Shown here piece by piece: positions 1 to 6,471 of a stretch of DNA of 17,401 nucleotides. Location of the stretch: positions 1 through 17,401 of the forward strand of contig WRML01000012.1 of the NCBI GenBank assembly GCA_009777165.1, read 5' to 3'. Positions within the stretch are counted from its first letter, which is position 1; each line of letters opens with the position of its first letter. The notes beneath the pieces are model-generated. The model did not search any database and was not told the origin of the DNA. It saw only the letters and a program-made list of their open reading frames with translations. The stretch comes from Kiritimatiellota bacterium (GTDB lineage: Bacteria > Verrucomicrobiota > Kiritimatiellia > RFP12 > UBA1067). The position numbers and the translations under genes were made by a program.

Positions 1-2
1 TG

Positions 3-800
3 CTCCGCGACCTCCGCGCCAAGCGCGTGAACACGGACTTGCTCATCCGCAGCACGCGCGTCATGACCCCGACCTACACGAAGCCGATGTTCCTTGAAAA
101 CGGCGTGGAGACGGAGACCCATCGGCTTGATTTCAAGAACAAGGACACCACGCCCGCCGAGCTTGAAGAACAGGTCATCCAAAACCTCTGGGCCATCGCG
201 CCGCGCGTGGACGCGATCATCGCGCTGGACCAGTTGGACGACGCGGACCATGGCGTCATCACCAGCCGCGTCCGCGACGAGCTGGCGAAGGTAGCGGACG
301 CGCATCCCGGCCTGATTCTCTTTGCGGACTCGCGCTCGTTCATCAACCAGTTCAGGAATGTCATCGTCAAGTGTAACGACATCGAGGCGGTGCGCATTGT
401 GCATCCGGAGCTGGCGGGGGTTAAGCAGGAGATGGATGTCGTGAAGCCGTGCCTCGCGGCATTCGCGAAGCTCACGGGGCGGCGCGTGTTCGTGACGTGC
501 GGGAAGCGCGGCGTGTTGGCGATGCGCGACGACGGGGAGGCGGTGCTGATCCCGGCCCCCCTGGACACGGGGCCGATTGACATCGTCGGCGCGGGCGACG
601 CATGCACGTCGGGAATCGTGTCGTCGCTGTGCGCGGGGGCGACGGCAGAGGAGGCCGCGATGGTCGGCAACCTGGTTTCTTCCATCACCATCCAATGTAT
701 CGGCGAGTGCGGGACCGCATCCCGCGAGGGTATCTTCAAACGATTTGGCGAGCACCACGGTGCTGGCGCAGAACATTCTCATCAAACAGTTCATTACTAA
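3..800 (+). CDS. PfkB-family carbohydrate kinase, 5'-truncated
   Basis: This is the C-terminal part of a ribokinase/PfkB-fold sugar kinase that transfers phosphate from ATP to a small sugar or nucleoside-like substrate in the cytoplasm. The reading frame is open to the left edge, so the true start and the N-terminal substrate lid lie outside the window. The family signature GAGDACTSG is visible at about 588-614 and its aspartate is the expected catalytic base. A TPT-TK stretch near the left edge resembles the substrate loop of RfaE/HldE-like heptose kinases, but the substrate cannot be assigned. The stop codon (798-800) is 12 bases before the next start and is part of that gene's ribosome-binding site, so the two genes are probably co-transcribed. 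Family assignment is secure; the specific role is not. Confidence 0.88.
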   Translation, partial: LRDLRAKRVNTDLLIRSTRVMTPTYTKPMFLENGVETETHRLDFKNKDTTPAELEEQVIQNLWAIAPRVDAIIALDQLDDADHGVITSRVRDELAKVADAHPGLILFADSRSFINQFRNVIVKCNDIEAVRIVHPELAGVKQEMDVVKPCLAAFAKLTGRRVFVTCGKRGVLAMRDDGEAVLIPAPLDTGPIDIVGAGDACTSGIVSSLCAGATAEEAAMVGNLVSSITIQCIGECGTASREGIFKRFGEHHGAGAEHSHQTVHY

Positions 801-812
801 AGGAGTCCTAAC

Positions 813-2678
813 GTGTCTAAGAAGCAAGTTAAATTCATGTGTACCGCCTTTCGGGACGGTTTCCAATCCGTGTACGGCGCGCGCGTGTTCGCCAACGATT
901 TCATGCCAGCGGTCGAGGCGGCATACGCGGCGGGTATCCGCTGGTTCGAGGCAGGGGGGGGTGCGCGTTTCCAGTCGTGCTATTTCTACTCGCAGGAGGA
1001 CGCCTTTGACGTGATGGACCAGTTCCGCAAGGCCGCGCCGCAGGCGGACCTGCAGACGCTCTCGCGCGGCGTGAACGTCGTGGGCCTGAAGTCCCAGCCG
1101 TCCGACATGATCAAGCTCCACGCGGACCTCTTCAAGAAGTACGGCATGAGTTCCATCCGCAACTTCGACGCGCTCAACGATGTCGAGAACCTCAAGTGGT
1201 CGGGCCAGTGCATCCATGACGCGGGCCTGAAGCATGAGGTCACCGTGACGCTGATGGGCTTGCCCCCGGGGCTGGATTCCGGTGGTGCGCACACGCCCGA
1301 GTTCTACGAGAACCGCCTGAAGGGCATCCTGAACGCGGGCATCCCGTATGACCGCGTGTGCTTCAAGGACGCATCCGGCACCACCACGCCCGCGGTCGTC
1401 TATGAGACCATCAAGCGCGCGCGTAAACTCCTGCCCGCCGGGACGCACATCCAATTCCACACGCACGACACCGCCGGGATCGCGGCGTTGTGCTACAAGG
1501 CCGCGCTGGAGGCTGGCGCGGACGGCATTGACCTTTCGCTCGCCCCTGTCTCGGGCGGCACCTGCCAGCCGGATGTCATCACCATGTGGCATGCCCTGCG
1601 CGGGACCGATTTCGATCTGGACATTGACGTGGATAAAATCCGCAAGGCGGAGCAGACCTTCCGCGACTGCATGACGGACTATATGCTCCCGCCCGAGGCG
1701 CTGGCGGTTGACCCCTCCATCATCTGGTCGCCCATGCCGGGCGGCGCGCTCACCGCGAACACGCAGATGCTGCGCGACGTGAATATGCTCGACCGTTACA
1801 ACGACCTCATCGCCGAGATGTTCGACGCGGTGCGTTGCGGCGGCTACGGCACGTCCGTCACGCCCGTGTCGCAGTTCTACGTCCAGCAGGCGTTCAACAA
1901 CATGGCGTTCGGCAAATGGAAGAAGATCGCCGACGGCTACGGCCGTATGGTGCTGGGCTACTTCGGCAAGACACCCGTCGCGCCCGACCCCGAGATCGTG
2001 AAGATCGCCGCCGAACAGATGAACCTCCCCCCCACGACCAAGACCGTTCTGCAGAACGACGATGCGGACCCGAAGAAAGGCCGCAGGGCTGCCGAGGCAC
2101 TGCTTCAGGCCGCCGGGGTGCCGATCACCGACGAGAACGTCTTCATCGCCTCCTGCTGCGAGGAGAAGGGCGTGGCGTTCCTCAAGGATCCGAAGAGCGT
2201 GCCGATCGGTGTGCGCAAGAATGTGAAAGCGGCGGCCGCTGCCGCTACTGTTGCATCTAAGTCCGGCGGCTGCACCGTCACGGTCAACGGCAAGTCTTAC
2301 GGTATTTCGTTGAGCGGCGATAAGGCGGTTGTCAACGGTCGGGAATACGCCGTCTCCGTCAAGGACGGCATCGCGGCTGTGGCGGCGCCAGCACCTGTTG
2401 CGGCCCCTGCCGCACCTGCGCCTGTCGCCGCGCCCGCACCTGCGGCACCTGCCGCGAGCGGAGATGAACACACCGTCAGGTCATCCCTGCCCGGCGTCAT
2501 CTTGCGTATCCTCACGGGTGTCGGCACGCCCGTCAAGGCTGGTCAAGATATCCTTGTCCTGGAATCCATGAAGATGGAGATTCCGGTCAAGTCGCCCGCC
2601 GACGGGACGATCCGCACCATCAACGTCGCACCCGGCGGCAACGTCAACGCGGGCGACATCCTCGCAACCATCGCGTAA
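813..2678 (+). CDS. Biotin-dependent carboxyltransferase fused to biotin carrier domain (oxaloacetate decarboxylase alpha / pyruvate carboxylase B-like)
   Basis: The 621-residue protein starts at GTG 813 behind a good Shine-Dalgarno AAAGGAG (799-805). Residues 1 to about 300 form a carboxyltransferase TIM barrel with the metal-site aspartate in FRDGFQS (D15), the FKDASG motif with the lysine that is usually carbamylated (K185), and the HTHD metal ligands (H216, H218). A conserved carboxylase domain runs to about 480. An Ala/Pro-rich flexible linker covers about 522-550, and a biotinyl domain ends the protein with ESMKME, biotin on K587, about 35 residues from the C terminus as is usual. The family moves CO2 between biotin and a keto acid such as oxaloacetate or pyruvate. 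In sodium-pumping decarboxylases it works with a membrane beta subunit, which is not in this window, and neither is a biotin carboxylase. RDGFQS replaces the RDAHQS of classical OadA/PycB, placing it in a divergent branch, so the exact substrate is uncertain. Confidence 0.9.
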   Translation: MSKKQVKFMCTAFRDGFQSVYGARVFANDFMPAVEAAYAAGIRWFEAGGGARFQSCYFYSQEDAFDVMDQFRKAAPQADLQTLSRGVNVVGLKSQPSDMIKLHADLFKKYGMSSIRNFDALNDVENLKWSGQCIHDAGLKHEVTVTLMGLPPGLDSGGAHTPEFYENRLKGILNAGIPYDRVCFKDASGTTTPAVVYETIKRARKLLPAGTHIQFHTHDTAGIAALCYKAALEAGADGIDLSLAPVSGGTCQPDVITMWHALRGTDFDLDIDVDKIRKAEQTFRDCMTDYMLPPEALAVDPSIIWSPMPGGALTANTQMLRDVNMLDRYNDLIAEMFDAVRCGGYGTSVTPVSQFYVQQAFNNMAFGKWKKIADGYGRMVLGYFGKTPVAPDPEIVKIAAEQMNLPPTTKTVLQNDDADPKKGRRAAEALLQAAGVPITDENVFIASCCEEKGVAFLKDPKSVPIGVRKNVKAAAAAATVASKSGGCTVTVNGKSYGISLSGDKAVVNGREYAVSVKDGIAAVAAPAPVAAPAAPAPVAAPAPAAPAASGDEHTVRSSLPGVILRILTGVGTPVKAGQDILVLESMKMEIPVKSPADGTIRTINVAPGGNVNAGDILATIA

Positions 2679-2709
2679 GCGCAGTCGCCAGCCGTTTTGG
2701 GGATCCCAT

Positions 2710-2736
2710 AGCACAGGCAGAAATGCCTGTGCTTTA
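2710..2736 (+). terminator. Rho-independent terminator after the carboxyltransferase
   Basis: A perfect 10-bp stem (AGCACAGGCA, 2710-2719, with TGCCTGTGCT, 2724-2733) encloses a GAAA tetraloop. It is followed by a short T run with a downstream A/T-rich stretch, 31 bases after the stop codon. It probably ends the kinase-carboxyltransferase transcript. The T tract is short, so termination may be partial. Confidence 0.7.
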
Positions 2737-2799
2737 CTATTGGGGTTGACGTGTACAACGTATGTACGCGGCAGTTCTTCTTACACGCGACGGGTGGAT

Positions 2800-3060
2800 G
2801 GTTATCGTGAATTAACGTTAAACGTGTTCCGTTCTTACATCCCGTTAGGGATATGTCTCTCGGTAGAAAAACGCCTTTCCCCCCATGTCCGCAGGAAAAG
2901 GGGCCCCCGTCGGCGCAGGCGCGGCCGATGGGGCACGGGATGCGCCTAAAAGAGGCATCCCGATGGGATGCCATGATTTTTTTGCGTTCTCTTTTACCGA
3001 AAGAAACATCCCTAACGGGATGTTGTCGCGGCACGCTTTTAAAGTTAATTCACTATAGCC
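2800..3060. repeat. Large imperfect inverted-repeat element with nested hairpins
   Basis: Two arms of about 75 bases (about 2800-2873 and 2986-3060) are inverted copies with scattered differences. The outer ends GTGAATTAAC (2807-2816) and GTTAATTCAC (3044-3053) match exactly. Each arm carries its own small palindrome of the form CATCCCGTTAGGGAT (2838-2852, and 3007-3022 inverted). Between the arms is a perfect 8-bp hairpin, GGCATCCC/GGGATGCC (2954-2972), with an alternative partner CGGGATGC at 2936-2943, and a GC-rich stem with one bulge formed by about 2903-2914 and 2924-2934. Both strands have open frames here but nothing resembles a protein, so I read it as a structured non-coding dispersed repeat, perhaps MITE-like. 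I recall similar CATCCC-GGGATG intergenic repeats in several environmental phyla, but could not search. Confidence 0.7.
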
Positions 3061-3253
3061 GCCGTGCGGAGACAATAGGGGCGCCCCTTTCGGTCACCGA
3101 TACGAGGGGCAAGCCCAACGCGAGAAAGCGGCTGCGAGCCGCCGTACTCCAGAGGTCACGCGGCAGTCCCCCTTCCTATCGACGCCACCTTTCTTTGATA
3201 CTCCATAATAGCAGTTTTTATTAAAAAAATGCTTACAGGGGCAGACGTGAATA
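3061..3253. other. Gap without a recognised gene; short palindromes only
   Basis: Between the inverted-repeat element and the next promoter I see no convincing coding region. A 12-bp perfect palindrome, AGGGGCGCCCCT (3077-3088), followed by TTT could act as a weak terminator in either direction. A 6-bp hairpin with a GCG loop lies at 3128-3142. The last 60 bases are A/T-rich. Confidence 0.5.
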
Positions 3254-3262
3254 TGCTATTAT
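3254..3262 (+). promoter_or_regulatory. Extended -10 promoter for the DUF2442-DUF4160 operon
   Basis: TGCTATTAT (3254-3262) is an extended -10 element, TGn plus a hexamer one base off TATAAT. No good -35 is present, which extended -10 promoters tolerate. Transcription would begin near 3269, leaving a leader of about 20 bases. A small ATCCC/GGGAT hairpin at 3264-3281 overlaps the weak Shine-Dalgarno GGGA and could limit initiation at ATG 3288. Confidence 0.45.
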
Positions 3263-3287
3263 CATCCCGTGTTTTTGGGATACGGAT

Positions 3288-3578
3288 ATGATTGCAAAAC
3301 CGATAGAGGTGAAAGCGTTGGGGAAATACTCCGTCTTTGTGGAGTTTTCCGACGGTGTGCAAGGCGTGGTTGATTTCGCGAGCCTTGCGCATAAGGGGGT
3401 TTTCTGCGCGTGGGACAAAGACAATTTGTTTGCGCAGGCCCATATCAATGATTACGGGGCAATTGCATGGAATGAAGACATTGACATCTGTCCCGACGGC
3501 GTTTACTTGCGACTCAAAGGCCTCACTTTTGAGCAATGGCAACAGCAAACTCTAAACACAAATGCCACAGATAAGTAG
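3288..3578 (+). CDS. DUF2442 protein
   Basis: This 96-residue protein has the DUF2442 pattern: an early V-x-A-x-x-x-Y-S-V-F-V-E-F-x-D-G strand pair, a V-D-F-A-S-L segment, a middle F-x-x-A-x-I-N-x-Y-G-A-I-A-W motif and a closing D-I-C-P-D-G-V-Y-L. Its function is unknown. DUF2442 genes are often next to DUF4160 genes, and a toxin-antitoxin or regulatory pairing has been suspected on that basis only. The next gene begins inside its last 17 bases (ATG 3562), so translation is probably coupled. The sequence is visibly less GC-rich than the flanking genes, which hints at transfer. The start has only a weak GGGA seven bases upstream. Confidence 0.82.
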   Translation: MIAKPIEVKALGKYSVFVEFSDGVQGVVDFASLAHKGVFCAWDKDNLFAQAHINDYGAIAWNEDIDICPDGVYLRLKGLTFEQWQQQTLNTNATDK

Positions 3579-3822
3579 TTTTTTCGGAATCATCATCAGG
3601 ATGTTCTACGACGAGCATAATCCGCCGCATTTTCATGCGCAATATGGCGAATATGCCTGTTGTGTTGACATTCATACCCTTTGTGTTATCGAAGGGCACT
3701 TGCCCGCTCGTGTACTCGGTCTTGTCATCGAGTGGGCAATGTTGCACAGAGAGGAATTGGCTGCCAACTGGCATCTGATTGAGAGGCAGAAACCGATTAG
3801 CAAAATCGCACCTTTGCAGTAA
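3562..3822 (+). CDS. DUF4160 protein
   Basis: This 86-residue protein has the DUF4160 signature: MPxIS-F-G-I at the start, the histidine cluster H19-N-P-P-H23-F-H25 in a strand-turn, and the closing W-x-x-L-H-R-E-E-L-x-x-N-W block (about residues 58-71). The conserved histidines look like a metal or nucleic-acid site, but no activity is established. It overlaps the preceding DUF2442 gene by 17 bases without its own Shine-Dalgarno, so it probably depends on re-initiation. Its stop shares one base with the next start (TAATG, 3820-3824), which ties this pair to the downstream membrane genes. A second DUF4160 lies at 5859-6128. Confidence 0.85.
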   Translation: MPQISSFFGIIIRMFYDEHNPPHFHAQYGEYACCVDIHTLCVIEGHLPARVLGLVIEWAMLHREELAANWHLIERQKPISKIAPLQ

Positions 3823-3998
3823 TGAACGATGACAATCAACCCGTGAATCCGCCTCCGCTTCCCCCCTGGAAGCCGCCGTGCCTGTTGTCGTGCCTGACCG
3901 TGCTTGGGGCGATCGTGTTGTGGCTAATCGGCATTCTTTTCCTTGGCGCGTTGCTCTTTGTTGGAACGTGCTACTTGCTCATCAGAATCAAATCATGA
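3822..3998 (+). CDS. 58-residue proline-rich single-pass membrane peptide
   Basis: This short gene begins at ATG 3822 inside the DUF4160 stop (TAATG) and ends at TGA 3996-3998 inside the start of the next gene (ATGA). The peptide starts with a polar, proline-rich segment (MNDDNQPVNPPPLPPWKPP), then has a hydrophobic stretch of about 30 residues (about 20-51) and a short basic tail, RIKS. It looks like a single-pass inner-membrane peptide, possibly a hairpin. The perfect start/stop overlaps on both sides are the main evidence that it is translated. I recognise no family. Context suggests a partner or chaperone of the membrane enzymes downstream. Confidence 0.68.
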   Translation: MNDDNQPVNPPPLPPWKPPCLLSCLTVLGAIVLWLIGILFLGALLFVGTCYLLIRIKS

Positions 3999-4633
3999 CC
4001 CTCTACACGTTCTTCACAATCCTTGGCGTGGTGGCTGGCGGCGCGGTCGCGTGGCGGTTGCGATTGCCGAAACGAGAGCGGCGGATGAGCCTGGGCTTTT
4101 TCCTTTCCGCTGTCGCGGGTATTGTCGTCGGGGCAAAGCTGCCGCTCCTCCTGACGCATGGCGTGCGCCCTGAAATCCTGTACACGGGCAAGAGTTTCCT
4201 CGGCGGGTTGGTCGGGGCGTTCATCGCCATCAACGCGTACAAGCTGGCGACGCGCCAGATGGCGTCGTCGTTCGGCGGGCGTTTCGTGATCCCCCTGGCG
4301 GTCGCGGCGGGGTTCGGCAAAATCGGGTGCTATTTCAACGGGTGCTGCGGGGGTCATGTCCGGGACATCCCCGTGCAGTTCGTGGAGAGCGCGTTCCAGT
4401 TTTGCGCCGCAGTTACGCTGTACCTGTTCTACCGGAAAACGTGCCGCCTCGATGTGCTGTTCCCGCTCTACCTTGTCGCGTACCTGACCATGCGCTTTGC
4501 CGTCGAGTTCGTCCGCGACGAGCCGCGGGCCGCGCTGGGACTGACCCTTTACCAATGGATCGCCTTGGCCGTCATCCCGTTCGGGCTCGGCATCCTGTAT
4601 CACCGGAGGAAACCGTATGACCGCACTGCTTGA
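3995..4633 (+). CDS. Lgt-like (prolipoprotein diacylglyceryl transferase family) membrane protein
   Basis: The start at ATG 3995 is chosen because it overlaps the upstream stop (ATGA); the frame is open further upstream but that part overlaps the peptide gene. The product is 212 residues with about six to seven membrane segments, shorter than the usual 260-290 of Lgt. The family pattern is visible: KSFLGGLVGAF (66-76), GKIGCYFNGCCGG (108-120) where Lgt has GRxGNFxNGE, a V-x-F-V-E-S segment after it, and RFAVEFVRDEPR near the end. Canonical Lgt moves diacylglycerol onto the lipobox cysteine of lipoproteins. Here the histidine of the SFHGG motif is leucine (L69), the signature arginine is lysine (K109) and three cysteines (C112, C117, C118) occupy the core. 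It is therefore probably a paralogue with another substrate rather than the housekeeping Lgt. Confidence 0.8.
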   Translation: MTLYTFFTILGVVAGGAVAWRLRLPKRERRMSLGFFLSAVAGIVVGAKLPLLLTHGVRPEILYTGKSFLGGLVGAFIAINAYKLATRQMASSFGGRFVIPLAVAAGFGKIGCYFNGCCGGHVRDIPVQFVESAFQFCAAVTLYLFYRKTCRLDVLFPLYLVAYLTMRFAVEFVRDEPRAALGLTLYQWIALAVIPFGLGILYHRRKPYDRTA

Positions 4634-5618
4634 AGCGTTCGGGCGCGCCGCCCAGCAATCCGTCCATCCGCAACTGTTTCGGGGGGGCTATTCGCTAATT
4701 GCCGTGACGGGCGTCATCCTGCTGATCGCCGTCGCGGTGAAGTTCATCGAGCACGCCCTGCGCCCGCAACCTGTGCAGTCCTCCCGTGCGCATTTCTTCT
4801 CGACCTTCGGCATGACGCTCGCGGTCCTGCTGCTGTTCCCGTTCTGGGTGAACAGCATCGGGCAGGTCGCGATGGATGAGGTGTCGCAATACATCTGGTT
4901 TGGCATCGGCGCGGTCATGCTTGCGGGCGGGTTCATCCTGCACCTGTGGGCGAAGCGTGGCATCCGCCTGATGTGGTCGGACGGGATCGAGATCAAGCAG
5001 TCGCACACGCTGGTGACGTCCGGGGCGTACGCGTGGGCGCGTCACCCGATGTACGCGGGACTGCTGATGTGGTGCTGGGGGGGGAGCCTCATGATGTTCA
5101 ACTGGATATCGTTCGCGCTGACCAGTTTCCTGATTTTGCCGCTGATGATCCGCCGCGCCAGAGACGAGGAGGAGGCGCTCCTGCGCGTCCACCCCGACTA
5201 CCTCCTGTACCGGCAGAACGTGCGGATGCTCACGCCCACGCTGCGGGGGGGGGCCGCGCTGGCAATCAAGCTCGCGGGGGTGGGCGTGTTCGGGTTTTAC
5301 GTCTGGGGGGGGATGGACGTGCCAGCCGTCGTCCTGCTCACGTTCTTGCACCTGTTCCTCGGGTACAGCCTGCAGCCCGAGAAGGTGGCGTTCTCCTACC
5401 GCTCGAAATCGGGGATGCTCCTCGTGTTCTGGGGGCTGAGCCTGCTGTGGCGCCCGTTCTACTACATGACATACGTGATGCTCGCCATGTACCTCTACGG
5501 GCTGAAGTTCAACTGCCCCTGCATGATCGTCTACAACAAGTACAAGCGCTGCCCCTGCTTCGACCTCTTCGCCGCGCTGGTCAAACGCTACGGGAGGGGC
5601 CGAGCGGTCAGGGGATAG
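4617..5618 (+). CDS. Isoprenylcysteine carboxyl methyltransferase / phospholipid methyltransferase-like membrane protein
   Basis: This 333-residue, multi-pass membrane protein starts at ATG 4617 behind GGAGG and overlaps the Lgt-like gene by 17 bases. The S-adenosylmethionine-binding signature of ICMT/PEMT enzymes is present: G-A-Y-x-W-A-R-H-P-M-Y-A-G (R142-H143-P144, Y146) followed by R-A-R-D-E-E-E-A-L and HPDYLLYRQNVRMLTP (about 179-210). These enzymes methylate a carboxyl, amine or hydroxyl group of a lipid-embedded substrate. After the catalytic half comes an extra membrane domain (about 214-295) and a cytoplasmic tail with two CPC motifs (C300/C302 and C312/C314) that I do not know from the family; they could bind metal. 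Its overlap with an Lgt-like enzyme suggests both act on one membrane lipid or lipidated protein. Three G8-G9 runs lie within the gene. Confidence 0.8.
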   Translation: MTALLEAFGRAAQQSVHPQLFRGGYSLIAVTGVILLIAVAVKFIEHALRPQPVQSSRAHFFSTFGMTLAVLLLFPFWVNSIGQVAMDEVSQYIWFGIGAVMLAGGFILHLWAKRGIRLMWSDGIEIKQSHTLVTSGAYAWARHPMYAGLLMWCWGGSLMMFNWISFALTSFLILPLMIRRARDEEEALLRVHPDYLLYRQNVRMLTPTLRGGAALAIKLAGVGVFGFYVWGGMDVPAVVLLTFLHLFLGYSLQPEKVAFSYRSKSGMLLVFWGLSLLWRPFYYMTYVMLAMYLYGLKFNCPCMIVYNKYKRCPCFDLFAALVKRYGRGRAVRG

Positions 5619-5862
5619 ACCCCTCATAGAGCGTTTCGGGGTCGAAATCAATAGCCCCCCCTAGCCACGTTACGGTCCCGTATTTGACTGCGACTTGCCG
5701 GAACACCTCCGGTTCCTGCAGGGGGGCAAACGGTTTCCGTGAGAGATAGGGCGAAAAATCGAACTGACGCTTTTCCCCGTTCTCGAAGGTCAGAAGCAAC
5801 CTAAAGTTGTCAGCCGCCCTCGCATCAACAATGTCCAGAAGTTTCACCGTTCCTCCGCTCAC
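5608..5862 (-). CDS. DUF2442 protein, second copy
   Basis: This 84-residue minus-strand protein has the DUF2442 pattern: V-D-A-R-A-A-D-N-F-R-L-L-L-T-F-E-N-G-E, then F-D-F-S-P-Y-L near residue 36, and G-T-V-T-W-x-x-x-I-D-F-D-P-E-T-L-Y near the end. The start shown is GTG 5862, which overlaps the preceding DUF4160 stop by four bases. A second GTG five codons on is preceded directly by GGAGGA and may be the real start (79 residues). The 3' end overlaps the convergent methyltransferase-like gene by 11 bases, leaving no room for a terminator between them. In this pair DUF2442 is the second gene, the reverse of the 3288-3822 pair. Confidence 0.83.
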   Translation of the reverse strand: MSGGTVKLLDIVDARAADNFRLLLTFENGEKRQFDFSPYLSRKPFAPLQEPEVFRQVAVKYGTVTWLGGAIDFDPETLYEGSIP

Positions 5863-6128
5863 TGCAAGGGTTGAACTTTAAAGGGTTCCGAGCCAGCCTT
5901 TACCAGCGTCCAATTTGCCCGGAGTTCCTCCCGGTGCAAGTCCATCCACACTTGCACCATTTTCAGCTTCTTCTCCGGCAAACTCCCCGCCAAAATCTTA
6001 CCATCCGAAATCGCCAGCGATGCCTTGTGCTTCTGGTATCGGACATGGATATGGGGCATCTTGTGTTTTGAGGCCCCCTCAAAGAAAATCATCACCAGCA
6101 CTCCGTAAAACATCGAAATCGTCGGCAT
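5859..6128 (-). CDS. DUF4160 protein, second copy
   Basis: This 89-residue protein starts at ATG 6128 behind a strong AAGGAGG. It keeps the DUF4160 features seen in the other copy: MPTIS-F-Y-G-V, K-M-P-H26-I-H28 in the histidine cluster, G-S-L-P, and V-W-M-D-L-H-R-E-E-L-R-A-N-W near the end, closing with PLQ. It has an insertion of three residues before the histidine cluster (E-G-A-S-K-H-K-M), which is common in the family. Sequence divergence between the two copies is high, so they are not a recent local duplication. It is the first gene of its pair, and the strong ribosome-binding site implies higher expression than its partner. Confidence 0.87.
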   Translation of the reverse strand: MPTISMFYGVLVMIFFEGASKHKMPHIHVRYQKHKASLAISDGKILAGSLPEKKLKMVQVWMDLHREELRANWTLVKAGSEPFKVQPLQ

Positions 6129-6166
6129 CGTGTTATCCTCCTTCCCCTGTTTTTCAGGATGATGTA

Positions 6167-6196
6167 ATGATAGCCCAAAAGCCCCCCCCGTTGCAA
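6167..6196 (-). promoter_or_regulatory. Candidate sigma70 promoter for the second DUF4160/DUF2442 pair
   Basis: On the minus strand TTGCAA (6196-6191) and TATCAT (6172-6167) are separated by 18 bases, about 40 bases upstream of the DUF4160 start. The -10 is one base from consensus; the -35 matches four of six. The spacer contains a run of G residues. Confidence 0.4.
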
Positions 6197-6221
6197 CGAG
6201 GATTTTAGGTTTGTTTTTTTC

Positions 6222-6303
6222 TCACACAGAGCCACGGAGCCACAGAGTTTGAACAGAGAAAACAAAAAGAAATCCTCTGTGCAAACTCTGTGCCTCTGTG
6301 TGA
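6222..6303. repeat. CACAGAG-unit hairpin repeat
   Basis: The left arm (6222-6250) and right arm (6283-6303) pair as TCACACAGAG with CTCTGTGTGA and CACAGAGTTT with AAACTCTGTG. An extra 8-base unit bulges from the left arm, and an inner ACAGAG/CTCTGT stem sits between. The heptamer CACAGAG or a close variant recurs along both arms. It lies in the gap between the DUF4160 gene and the restriction-modification module. Similar CACAGAG-rich palindromes are, as I recall, dispersed in many environmental genomes. Confidence 0.7.
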
Positions 6304-6339
6304 AACGAGCAACATTGTTTTCCGATGTTCATGTTTGTT

Positions 6340-6405
6340 GTCATCGAATGACACGAATGTTCGCGAATGTTTTTCTTATTCGTTTTATTCGTGTCATTCG
6401 ATGAC
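6340..6405. repeat. 66-base palindromic repeat, copy 1
   Basis: Perfect 19-base inverted arms (6340-6358 and 6387-6405) read GTCATCGAATGACACGAAT and its complement. Between them lie 28 bases with an inner CGAAT/ATTCG pair. A second copy at 10908-10973 has the same length and orientation and matches at 61 of 66 bases. This REP-like unit can form a strong hairpin on either strand. Confidence 0.9.
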
Positions 6406-6471
6406 GATTTTGCTATACAACGAGGCTTTGAAAATTCTGATGGCGAAGAAATGAAAGAATGGCCTTTTGTG

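Noticed and set aside
2740..3224. Open frames on both strands across the inverted-repeat element
   Set aside because: Their translations simply follow the palindromes, with no ribosome-binding sites or recognisable domain.
3878..3994. Upstream extension of the Lgt-like frame
   Set aside because: It overlaps the 58-residue peptide in another frame; the ATGA junction at 3995 is the better start.
4695..5651. Long minus-strand open frame antisense to the methyltransferase-like gene
   Set aside because: Low-complexity Arg/Pro/Glu/His-rich composition is typical of a GC-rich shadow frame, and the plus strand has clear family motifs.
6222..6405. Possible CRISPR array from repeated short units
   Set aside because: The units are palindromic and adjoining, without regular spacers or cas genes.
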